A DNA stretch of 64,000 bases, from assembly GCF_000208865.1 (NCBI RefSeq), contig NC_018398.1, positions 1,674,001 to 1,738,000 of the forward strand. Direction: 5' to 3'. The notes below the pieces were generated by a model that saw only the letters and a list, made by a program, of their open reading frames with translations, did not search any database and was not told where the DNA came from. A program made the position numbers and the translations under genes. The DNA comes from Neospora caninum Liverpool. Lineage: Eukaryota > Apicomplexa > Conoidasida > Eucoccidiorida > Sarcocystidae. Positions 1 through 10,338 of the stretch are shown here, piece after piece; the first letter of the stretch is position 1, and each line of letters opens with the position of its first letter.

Positions 1-675
1 GGAAAAAATGTAGATGCTGCACATTTTCCCCTTTCCACTCCGGCCTCTGCTTTTCCGTGGCGGGGAAAGGCCCGCTATCGCCTTTTCGACAAAGTGCATT
101 CCCCACGCGTTCTCGCGTCGCGATGGCTCGGCGCACGCAGGCCGCTTCGTCTCTTTCTGTCAGCAACAAACACGAGCTGTACCGACCTCGGGACGGGGAC
201 TCCGTGAGTTTCTGTTTCCTTCTCGCTCTTGGAGTCCCGAAAGACTCTCTTCTCGCATCGCGCGCGGGTGCCCCAACGATGCAGTCTCTGGTATTCATAT
301 GAGACTCTTCATACTGGAGGGGCGAGGCAGTGGACGCTCTTCGCCCTGCCGCGAGGCTGCTGCGACACAGTTCGATACGGCTTTCACATTTGCTCGCGAA
401 TGGCGGCTTCAAGATTTCACTGAAAACGCGTGGTTTGCGTGGCGGGCGTCAGCGACTGAGAGACCCACCTGCTTCGCAAAGGGTTTCGCCCGAAGGCGTG
501 GATAGTCGGGAAGACTGTTTGCGAAGGAGGAAACGCAGGGAAGTGGAAACCGACGTGACTAACGACGAGGGGACATAAAGAGGAGACGACCCCGCACGGC
601 TGTGCTTCACTGTGTTTGCGAGAACACAGGTTCAACAAGAGTCCTGAGAATCAAGCAGCCTAGGTTTTTCCCTGT
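1..675. other. No gene seen; 3' flank of the membrane-protein gene
   Basis: Open frames here are short, overlap on both strands and show no recognisable protein. The stretch lies just downstream of the stop codon at 676 of the minus-strand membrane-protein gene, so part of it is probably that gene's 3' UTR. Confidence 0.4.
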
Positions 676-3600
676 TCACTCGAAAAGACTGGTGAGACCG
701 CGGAGCATCTGAGAGACGATTTCGTCTGTACGATCGCTAGTAGCTAGATGCTTGCCACAAAGGAACTGTATCGCAAGAAGTTTCATGTGAATGCGCTTCT
801 TCTTCGCGGGCATGAAAATCAGATCTCTGTCCCTTTGTCGGCACCGTTGGGCCAGCAACGCCATGAGTGCGTCTCCCCCGTTGGGTAAGGCTTTAGGCAG
901 GCACGTCACCTGGGCCACCTCTTTTCTCAGGCCTGAACACATAACGAAAAGAAGTCCCACGAAGGTGGGTCAATTCTGGGCGACTCGCGCTTCTGGGAAG
1001 TGTGAAACGAGCCCAGTGCGAAGCTGGAACGGGGGTGCTCTGACACACCGCCGTTCCCTCGGCCACTTGCGGGTAAAAACGAAGCATTCGCCCGTACACA
1101 GAGACGCCTTCTGAGGCACAAATGCCAGCTCGTTCGGGAAGCACCAGCCTCGCTGCGCAGGGAACAGATTCCCCGCATCGAGTCAAGGCGCGAAAGGACC
1201 GGTGTTTTGACGGAAATCCAGTGCCTGCAGGAGGAGCAGTCTCTGTACTACACCGTTTGTGGCTTCGAGGATGAGCCTGGGGTGCTTGGGCGTGTACGTC
1301 GGAAGAACGAGGTGAAATGTTTTCGTTTAGAATACATTCCTTCGGCGTGCGCTCTTTCAGACAAAACGTGCAGCTACGCTTTTCGTCCATTCTTTTTCGA
1401 CACATGCCTTGTTGTTGAACACAAAACAGAGGTCAGCATATTTAGGGACACCCCACAGCAATCGGATGAATGGCTTGGCTGCCTCGTGCTCGGTTCTCCG
1501 ATCCTTCCGAGGTGCTTTTATACTTCGACAAACATCGGGTTTTTTGAGGTCATAGCCAAACTTTCGACGGAGGCAAAGCTAACACCTGGTTTCTGAAGGC
1601 GCGGCCTTCCTGTCTACCGGCGAGCATTAGATCGATCTCGTGTGTGCTCGTTTTACTGTGGCTGCACGCCTGTGGCAGTAGGAGGACGGGCGTGCACGAG
1701 CTTTTTCTTACTGGTAAGAATTTCAAACGCTTCCAACAGAATCCAGCGGAAGGCGTGACTGAGCGATTGTCGGTGTTGCATCTCTTGGAACAGCTTTTTG
1801 ATAGGCACAGCGGAAAAGCGTTGAGACAGATGAGATAGTGTGCTGAGACGTCGAACCTGAAACTCTAGCAGAGCCCTCCGAGAATCTTCTGGAAGGTAAG
1901 GAAATGCATCCGGATCCGATTTCAGCCTTTTCCTTTCCTTTTTCTTCTTCTTGACCTCATTCGCGGATGCTCCAGAAGCGGATAGGTTTCCCTCCTGATT
2001 TTCTGCCTTCTCAGCTTCTGTCGGTTGTCCGTTTGCGGATTCAACTCTGGCGCTGTCTGCCTCTCCTTTCTCTGTCCCTTCGGAGCCGCTGGCAGGGACA
2101 AGTGCAAACTGCGCCTGGGGGGCGCGCTTTTCCTCGAATTCCGCCCACATCTTCTTCAACTCCATGGTCGAGGCTAATGTGGGGACATCAAAATCAATTT
2201 GAAGGAGCTTTTGGAGATCGTCCAGCGTTCTTCCGCCTCTCGCGCTTTCCTGTACCTCATTTGCGTTCTCCGCATCCGCGTGTGTGCTGTGCTCAACCGC
2301 CCTGTCTATACGTTCTCCTACTAGTGCCACGGCTCGGCTCTCCACGCCGCTGATGCCGTTTGTGGAACTGGATGCCTCAGCATCAGAGGAGCTGTGGGTA
2401 TCCGAGCCGCGGTCCTCTGAGGAAAAAGCAGCAAGTGAGTCGAGTAGCTTCTGGGCCAACGCGGTCGCCCGCCTCTTCCGTACAGTTCCCTCCTCGTCTA
2501 GCGCCTTTAGAGCAGATTCGAGAGGTGTCTCTTCGATGCCACGTCCGACGGGACGCTTTTGAGATTGTGTCCGGGCTTTCCTGGCGAGGAGTGTTGCAAA
2601 AGGATCTTCCTCTTCGGGAACGTCAAAACGAGCCGCCATGTTCGCGCGGCGCGGCCGGAGAGACTGCTCTTGAACCGCATGGATAAGTCTGTGAACCCTT
2701 TTGTTTTCGCCTCCTGTGTCCCAACCGTCAACAAAGTTCGTGTCGAGATGGGGTCGGGGGCCGGTGGCGCCAAGTAGATCATCCATCTCATCCGGCTCAG
2801 TGACTTCTGTGTGCTCTTTGTCGGAGTCGTCGGCACCCGGATCATCTTCCTCCCCTTGATCACTCGATTCCTCTTCGCCAAAAAGATCTGCAAGTTTCTT
2901 TTTTGCACGCGCCAGTGCCTGCTGGAGCTCATCTGGATTCGCAGAAGGATCGAGGTGGTTCTCGTCGGCGTTCTTCGTCTTCCGTAGGAGCGGGTTCTCG
3001 CTATCCCCGAGACTCAGAAAGCTGAGAAGATGGCGCTGCAGATCTGCGTGCGCCGCGTCCAGAGACGAGAGCGGAACCAATGTCTTGTCAGCGAAAAGGT
3101 ACCGGTCGATGGTGTGCTGGGCCACTTTGAGAGATAGTAAAACGTCCGGAAAGGTTCTAACGAAGTATCGTCCTTCGTAGAAGGAGATCGGCCACGGACT
3201 ATCCACGAAATTGGGGTAGGCACCGTTACCGTCGTCTTCGTCCCCTGCCCAGATGGAGCTGCTTGACCTTTTGACCAAGGGGATCTTTTTCGCGGCGTTC
3301 TTAGACGCGATGTTACGAATCATGTTGTGGGCATGATGAATGAAGAGGTTTCGTTTTTCCTTCCACCGTCGCTTCCGCTGCTCCTTCCAAAAGCCGCTGG
3401 AGCCAAGGTCATCGAGGAGTTGATTCTCTTCCGTATCGTGCTCTGGGGGCACAAGAAGAGCGCTGGACGAGCTCGGGAGGAGAGTTCGAAAGACGCCGAT
3501 CACAATCGTGAGACCCCAGACAAACAGGAGCACAGCATGAAGAAGAGGAAGAAGTAACAGCATATTCTCAGCGTGAAGGAGCACAGGCGTCTCTGCCGAG

Positions 3601-5021
3601 CAGGCAAGAGTGACGCTGAAGCCTGAGAGCACTCCAAGCGTGATCCACGTAAACGCAAACAAAACATTCGAGGATCGTTGCCGGTAAGGCATCCTCAGTA
3701 GACACAGAAGGACAAAGACGCAGATTATGGTAAAGGCGAGGACACTCTGAGTCCGTGAACCAAACGGATTTGCAGCCATTTCTGCAAGAGGGTCTATCGC
3801 CCAAGACGGCGTGTCTGTGGTGATAACGGAAGGTGACGAACCTCCCGCTCCAGATGTGTCTGAAGAAGTTGACGCGCTCGAAAGGCCGGAAGGGAACATC
3901 TGCTGAAAAAGCCAAGCGACACCCGTAGAGGGCTTATACGCCTGGTTCCCAAAGCAGGAAACCAGAAGGCAGAGGAGGAATTTGACAACCATGAGCGTTT
4001 GCCGGTGGTAAACTCGCCCCCATTCGCGCCGAAAAGATGTGAACGCCCACAACATTTGTACACGCCAGCTATCATTCAGGTGCAACATGTATTCCAGCTC
4101 TTTCTGTTGGACGTATTCTTCATGGTTTTCGTCTGTTTGCGCCACCAAATGGGCGTTCACTTGGTTGCCTACGTAGTACATGGCCATAACAGCTAGCAGG
4201 AAGGCAATTATCCCAATCACAACACGCCCTATGAACAGGCCTTGGTCGTCACATATTTCTGCTTGATCTTGACAAAAAACGATTGGGAGTACCGAATTTA
4301 GGTATGGGGCGAACATCCACGTCACCAGAATGACCCGTCCCTGGACAACACAGAGGCAGGCTTCATGCCAAAGATCAGCACCGAAATCGCAAAGCTTCAG
4401 CAATTTGGAATCACGATCTCTTATCTGTTCATCATTCTGCAAAGCGAATACGACGCTGAGGGACATACGACCTGAGGACTGCCGTTGCTTCCGTTGGAGC
4501 TCCTCGGCGCGTTCGCGAGCTTCCTGCCTCTTTTCTTTCGGGGATTTGGCAAAGCTTATCCATCGAGATCCCCCCCAGAGCAGCACTGCAGTAGCCAGAA
4601 CGACGAGAGTGAAGACGCAAGCAAGAACGAGACGGGAGTTGGCGGTGGAACCTGCAGCGCTGGCAACGAGAACATTTGACGAGTCTAAGCGATTCAAGAG
4701 CAAGTGGAACAAGTCCAAGTTGGCCGCCAGCGCCGGAAAAGTATGTTGGTTCCAGGACGGAGGGAACTGGGGAAGAACAATCAGCCAGAGCAGGCACCAG
4801 ACTTGGAAGGCATCTAAGGCCAGAAGCCATTTCTCAACCCAGTAGAGAGACACAGACCGCTGCGGCGGAAGACTGTCCAGAGAAAAGTTAGCGGCCATCG
4901 AGGCCGCTGGACCATCGCAACCCATGCTGGTGAAAAAGGTGCTTTGCTCTTTTGGTCCTGGACCCACGTTTTGGACTGGGAATTCCACGGGGACAGCATG
5001 ACCCGAGCCAGTATCTGCAAC
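676..5021 (-). CDS. Multi-pass membrane protein with long acidic cytoplasmic tail (C-terminal exons)
   Basis: Two exons on the minus strand: 5021-1712 and 932-676. The upstream exon follows an acceptor (gaatgcag) and ends at a GTAAGA donor in phase 1; the last exon follows ttcag in the matching phase, giving 85 further codons and a stop. About eight hydrophobic segments lie near residues 68-88, 133-152, 232-252, 266-286, 345-363, 427-445, 455-476 and 489-512. A charged loop follows the second. Beyond residue 520 comes a roughly 600-residue hydrophilic tail with acidic runs (EEESSDQGEEDDPGADDSD) and a Lys-rich patch. The Trp/Pro/NLDL pattern around the first segment resembles the membrane region of large protist proteins that carry Cys-rich (GCC2/GCC3-type) ectodomains. 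This is a family impression, not proof. An ATG lies at 5027 directly after an in-frame TGA, so it could be a start, but the splice acceptor overlapping it makes an internal exon more likely. Function unknown; a surface receptor or sensor is possible. Confidence 0.7.
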
Positions 5022-5389
5022 CTGCATTCAGCGTGTACCATTGCGCACCGAGGATCGAGGGCGTTGGTGGAATCATCCCTATAAACGCAGCGACGCAGTG
5101 GCATCAAACTGACAGACTAAGTTCCGTTTGGAATGAGCTCCGGCGAAGTAGCAAGAAGAAGGAGCAAGGAGAAGGTACAGAGACAGTCATGGGCATTTTG
5201 ATCCGAACACTGTTTCGAAAAGCGCCCTCAGTAATTTCTCCGTCAATATGATTCCTTTGATTCACTCAAATCGGTACGAATGTGGATAGACAGGAGACGG
5301 AATTTCTTGCATCGTCCGCGAGTGATTGCGTCGGTGGAGGAAGTACCAGGAGAGGGCAGTTTGTGGGTTTATCATGTGGTGTCTGTGCT

Positions 5390-7085
5390 GCTGAATCTGA
5401 GTTTTTTCCCTTTTCCGTGCCGGTAACTGAAATCCGGCCAAGCCTGATCCATTGGAACGACGTTCTTCACTACATGAACCTTAACCGCTAGTCTGTCCCC
5501 AAAAATGGTTCGGAGACAGTGTTCGACCTCAGCAAGCAGATTTACTCTGTTTCCAGGTTGACACCGACTGGAGTCGCTGAGGCAACGGAAACTCCTCGGG
5601 GGTGTGGGGCAAGCGTCATTCCACTGTTTCAAGTGCGTATAGCCGAAGGCTCGCCGAATTTACTGCTGTTCACACAACTCTGAATATTGCTATTGGAAAC
5701 GATTAACGCGTCAGTCCAATACAGTAGCACAGGCAACTTCTTCAAGTGTGCGTTAGCCGAGGGCACCCTTCTTCGGGTGCAAGATTCTCACGAGGCACGA
5801 AGTCAGGCATGGAATGCCAAACAGCCCTCGAGTCAACTACATCGGATACCTTTTTTATGTAAGTTGACTAGGGGAGGAACTTGTCCGACGGTGAAATAGG
5901 AGGTTTCGCAACCGCGCAGCAGCATACAGGGATCACTGCATGCATAACCGGTGGCAAGCCGGCGGCCACTGGTCCCACAGAAAACGCCTAAAATTTCTGG
6001 GCATCTCGTGTAGTACCAGAACTGCTTTAAAGAAACACACTGATACTTCACGTATTGGGTATGTGAAAGATGGGGCTGTGTTCTACTATGTGCGTCCATA
6101 TTTCGTTTATGCAAACAACTGGTGTCTACACCTTTCTCCAACTACGTACTTCACTTCGCCTATCTTTGGTCGAGCCTTATCCGTGGGTGATCTGAACCAC
6201 TGTTGGATTCTGAGAGACAACGGAATGGTATGGCGAGACAGGCTGTTACAAAAACAAGCTGTGCTCAGTGCGCAGATCTACACAGTTTGAAATGAGTAGA
6301 GGACAAGTACTGTAACAACAAATACCTCGGGCTACAGGAATTGTTATACGGATGGCGTGCATATTATGTTAAACGGAGCAACACCACGTCATGTAGCTTG
6401 CCTAGTGGGGCAGTCACGCTGCCTGTTGCATAAGAATTCTTTGCTCTCTCGCGCGAAAGCTAGCGGCACAAAGAGTCCTCTACACGCTCGCTCGCGCCGA
6501 TGGACTGTACAAACGTTAGGCAAAACCCAGTGTCTCACCTAATGCAACTGTGCGCACCCAGATTCCCGCAAAAAAATCCGCACACATCTGTTCTGCCCCA
6601 CACGATCACCACATGAGCCTGAAATTCCGGGCGGCCCCCCGTTGCCGACGCCGCCCGCCAATTCTGAAAGTGAACAGAATCGCTCCACGATAAATCCAAC
6701 GCAGACAAACGGCGCCTTTCCGCCTCTATGCCCCGTTTCCCCCCCTTTCCGCTACAGCGTATGAGAAAACTTGACTGTCCGAACTGCATTGAACCAGTAG
6801 CCTCACTGCCCGCCAACAATAACAGGTGTGCGAAGCAAGTATAAAACGTTCAGCCCCGCGGTAGGAACTTGTCGACTACAATGCCGTGGGCTTAAGAGCC
6901 CACTTCACGGCCGTGCAGCCACTCTGTGGGGACGAAGGGGATTTGCTGCCGTCCATCCTGATGTTTTCATAACCTCCCGACATGAACGTCGAGCCCAGAT
7001 GCCCCGAGATGTTGCTTAGTCAGCCTGACAGGACTTGCCCCAGAAAGAGCGTGACCCAAACAGTGCGGAGGTACCACCCGTTCAT
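5390..7085 (-). other. Candidate 5' exons (signal peptide and Cys-containing ectodomain) of the membrane protein
   Basis: Upstream of 5021 on the same strand lie stretches that read like coding exons. About 5577-5400 follows an acceptor (ttgcctcag) and encodes RVNLLAEVEHCLRTIFGDRL. About 6028-5850 follows tttaaag and encodes a six-cysteine segment beginning QFWYYTRCPEILGVFCG. About 6815-6545 is a weaker candidate. At 7085 an ATG opens a 21-codon frame, MNGWYLRTVWVTLFLGQVLS, with the profile of a cleavable signal peptide; no firm donor was found. Together they suggest a secreted Cys-rich ectodomain ahead of the eight membrane segments. Joins were not proven by phase, so this is inference. Confidence 0.35.
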
Positions 7086-7164
7086 TCCAAGTTTGAAGAA
7101 GGGAACTGTCCCATGACTGCTCTCTATCCATTTTTAGAAAGTGAGGGCATTCTTTTGAATTGCG

Positions 7165-8388
7165 TCAACTGGGATGCGAAGACGACGTGTCTTGAGCCGT
7201 TGGTTTCCGCCGATACACAATGCGGCCACGTGTGGGGTCAAGGGGACAGAATTCGACGTCTACCACGTCGAAAAGTTGCACGCGAATTCTGTTTAGACGC
7301 AACTTGCCGCCCAAACTGCACAGCATTTGCTTCCCCACCAGAGCAGGGGGTGTGACAATAGGTGGGGGCGAATAGGGGCCAGCGGAAGACGCGCCGTGGC
7401 TTCGTGGCTGAGAGGTCACAGCGGTCAGTTCGACCATAAAGTATCCTCCAGGCAGAGCCGATACGATTTTCCCAGACGCTGAGAAGGTGCTCGTGCCCTG
7501 TTTGCCACTCTTTTGAGCTCCTTGCTGCGCCACCTGTTTCGGGTTGCTCGTGCTGCTCCGGCTGCCGAACAGCGTCGAGTAGCAAAAACCACTCGCGGGG
7601 CCGGCCCCGCCAAATGCAGGCAGAAAAGCAGAACCTGCCGTTCGGTCAGGGGAGCTGGCGAGGCTGCTCAAGACTCCCGTCGAACAGCCAGCAAGGCAAC
7701 CAGTGGGAAGCGGAGCACAGGGAGGGTAATCGTGGAGACTTGAACTGCTCATTCGCTGGCTGTCAGTAAGCGCCTGGCGACGAGAACGTGTCCGTCCTCT
7801 GGTTCGTTTGTCTTGAACTGAGAAGCGCCTGGCCCAGGGTGTCAGCAGTCTCCCAGATGAAAATTGTCTCAGACGAGACTCCAGTCCTGAATACCCGAGC
7901 TGATCTCGAGAAGCATGACGACCGCTGTAGCTACAGCGAATAAACAAATACGGTCCCGGTGGCTGCAGGCGCCAAGTTTTGCAAGGCATGTATTCCACTG
8001 GGCACTTTGCTTCTGCAAATAACCAAGAATTCTGAAAGGACAAAGCCAGTTGCTGACGCCATGGTCTATCCCCGTGTGAAGTCAGTAGCTGGACGCTACA
8101 GCCGCTACCCGCCGACACCACAGGAAGGTGGACACGAACGAGTGGCTGGGTGGAAAGTGGCGGGCCATCGAATGGTCGGAGATGTCCACACGAGGCCGTC
8201 TGGAGGGCCGGTCGAGGGAAGCCGGGGCTAGACTTAGCCGACTGGCAGGTGAGATGAAGCAGTGCAACGAAAAGCAACGCCGAAAATGCAGAAAGTGACC
8301 GACGTGGTGAGCGCACTGCGCAGGGGGAGGATGCAACTGAACGAAATGGTTCCCTTGTTGCCTTTTGGCAGCCAGAAAAAGCGGACAT
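7165..8388 (-). CDS. infA: Bacterial-type translation initiation factor IF-1, apicoplast-targeted
   Basis: A single-exon frame of 407 residues from the ATG at 8388. The last ~100 residues are the IF-1 OB fold: GKIVSALPGGYFMVEL (about 306-321), then GKLRLNRIRVQLFDVVDVEF and DPTRGRIVYRR, which match the conserved bacterial IF-1 order, including the basic loop and the Asp-x-Thr-Arg-Gly-Arg-Ile-x-Tyr-Arg end. Bacterial IF-1 has about 72 residues. Here about 26 Pro/Ser-rich residues are inserted between the second and third strands. The first ~300 residues hold a hydrophobic segment (LSAFSALLFVALLHLTC, about 33-49) after a short basic leader, then a Ser/Arg-rich stretch. This fits the bipartite signal plus transit peptide of apicoplast proteins. 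IF-1 occupies the small-subunit A site with IF-2 and IF-3 during initiation. The OB-fold call is strong; the apicoplast rather than mitochondrial address is inferred from the leader. Confidence 0.85.
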   Translation of the reverse strand: MSAFSGCQKATREPFRSVASSPCAVRSPRRSLSAFSALLFVALLHLTCQSAKSSPGFPRPALQTASCGHLRPFDGPPLSTQPLVRVHLPVVSAGSGCSVQLLTSHGDRPWRQQLALSFQNSWLFAEAKCPVEYMPCKTWRLQPPGPYLFIRCSYSGRHASRDQLGYSGLESRLRQFSSGRLLTPWARRFSVQDKRTRGRTRSRRQALTDSQRMSSSSLHDYPPCAPLPTGCLAGCSTGVLSSLASSPDRTAGSAFLPAFGGAGPASGFCYSTLFGSRSSTSNPKQVAQQGAQKSGKQGTSTFSASGKIVSALPGGYFMVELTAVTSQPRSHGASSAGPYSPPPIVTPPALVGKQMLCSLGGKLRLNRIRVQLFDVVDVEFCPLDPTRGRIVYRRKPTAQDTSSSHPS

Positions 8389-9677
8389 GATTGACTTGAT
8401 CACGAACGCTTTCAAAGTCCACGAGCGGGATCAGTTCCAGTCACGCAGAGACTGCCTGTCCACTCCGTAGGGAGCGACGTAAGCATCAGTGTTCCCGCGG
8501 TTCACACTTACTCGTGAAAAATAGTGTTTCTACAGCCAACTCGTAGAAACTCGAAATGTGTGGAGGGCGGGCACTTTCCTTTCGGAGTCGCATTCGCCAC
8601 AGCCAAGGGGGACGAAAAGTCGAGGGTGATGTCGCAAGACACGGCAGTGTACACGCACGCGGGAACTGACCAGCGCCACGACCGGAAAAAGCGGTACAGT
8701 TACTGGAGCACACCGGCCTGCTCCCTATGGCTCCGCCTCGCTGCAGTTTCTTTTATGTCGCCCGGTCGAAACCAAACAGCGCGGATAACGCGGCATGCAC
8801 GAAAACAGCTAACAGATGACCCCGGTAGTGACCTCTCTCTGCGGCAGTGACTGCAACCAAAAGAAAACGGTCATCTGTCTACGTCTCGGAATTACAGCCT
8901 ACAAAAAGAAGTGTGTAAGTGCGTAGACAGTGCGTTGAAAGCTTTTTTCTTTCCGAAAGTTCGTATCCGATGAGCCTGTCGCCGATGAACGAGTTGGACT
9001 GTGGCAGCGAGGGTGCGGCGCCTTTTCGTAGCCAGTGCTGCAGATTGCACACCACGAAATCTTTGTTTAATCATTATTTCTCCGGATGAGAGTCTTTTTG
9101 AGCCACGAAGAAACACACATGCCAACTGAATCTCGCCATTTTTTTCCGTTTATGAGGAATGGACAAAAGACAACACACCCGCCTCCTCTTGGCAGAAGCG
9201 GCGGGTAACATGCCCATACCAAGAGTGCGCGCCTGCAGCCCAACTTCGATGCAGGTGTAGTCCTTTCGAAAGCTGAAGTGCTGTTACATTCCAAGAGCCC
9301 AGCGGTTCACTATTTGCTTCTGCACCCTTCAGTTTTCGTCATCGCAAAGCTGATAGCTTGTGTACTCTTTTGAGACGCGGCACGTTTGGGGGGTGCATGC
9401 GAGTTCTCAATCCTGCCTTCAACACCGACCTACGTAACGGTAGCGCGCCTTGGTTTGAGGTGGACGATCACAAGCTGCTTTTTTCTGCCTCTTTTAGCCA
9501 TCGCCTCCACTGAATAGCCTTCGCCTTGCAAATTTGCCTTCCATGTAGTTTAGACGCGCACCTATGCCTTGTTCTTTACCGTGCCGTGGGAAACCCTCAG
9601 AAAGGTCGATTCAGGTTCCAAAAGATCCGCATGTTAGGATGAAGTCGTGTGTGTTTTGAGGCGGAAAAGCAATCACT
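8389..9677. other. Intergenic stretch, no supported gene
   Basis: Only short frames overlapping on both strands were found, with no motif or plausible exon chain. The part next to 8388 should contain the IF-1 promoter and 5' UTR. Confidence 0.4.
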
Positions 9678-9992
9678 CTACTGTATGAAGCAAGAACAGC
9701 GGCCGATGCCCTGCTCGTCCTCGAGCTCGCTGAACGGAGACTCCCGGCTATCGACGGATCTGTTCTCAAGTCCAACCACAGTTTCCCTTTCGGCCGGTAC
9801 ATACTGAGGTGTAAATAATTTTGTCCACAGATGATCATTTGCACTTCGGAGGCTGAATTTATATCTGGTACGCAAGCGTGGCATGTGAGGCAGGGAGAAG
9901 CAAAATTCCAAACCCTCTGATCGCTGGGCTTGTTTTGAAAGAAATAGGTTGTGCCCCTCGTCGCTTATTGCAAGATACAAGGAGAAACGCAT
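9678..9992 (-). CDS. Possible small protein ending in a CaaX-like box
   Basis: A 104-codon frame. Its distal half, after an acceptor-like aaattcag near 9862, looks coding: SANDHLWTKLFTPQYVPAE, then an acidic stretch, then a terminal GRCSCFIQ. The last four residues fit Cys-aliphatic-aliphatic-Gln, a farnesylation-type CaaX box, with another Cys two residues earlier that could be palmitoylated. No family is recognised and upstream exons were not found. It lies 5' of the RPAP3-like gene in divergent orientation. A chance frame in intergenic DNA remains possible. Confidence 0.22.
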   Translation of the reverse strand: MRFSLYLAISDEGHNLFLSKQAQRSEGLEFCFSLPHMPRLRTRYKFSLRSANDHLWTKLFTPQYVPAERETVVGLENRSVDSRESPFSELEDEQGIGRCSCFIQ

Positions 9993-10338
9993 GGTGGGAG
10001 GACCAAATTTCCGTTGTCAGCAAAGAAGAAATTGGCTGTCAAAACGTATATGCAGGCAGAGCGGAGTCTTCAAACGAGACCAATAATCGTTCGAGCAGCA
10101 TTGTTTCTGCTTTCAGAAAATTCGAGGTGTTACCAAGTGACCGGCACCAGTGGATGCCTGCAACTGCTTATTCAAACAGGAACGCTGCGCCGGGCATTTT
10201 AATGTAAACGAAATTCAGTCGCAGGAGTAACAACACTTACTATTGCAACAGGATTGGCATACCTTTCACAGGATATCTGGACCATTTTGTCTGTTGTCTA
10301 TACGAAGGCTTCTCCGAACGGTGACTCAGTGATGCAAA

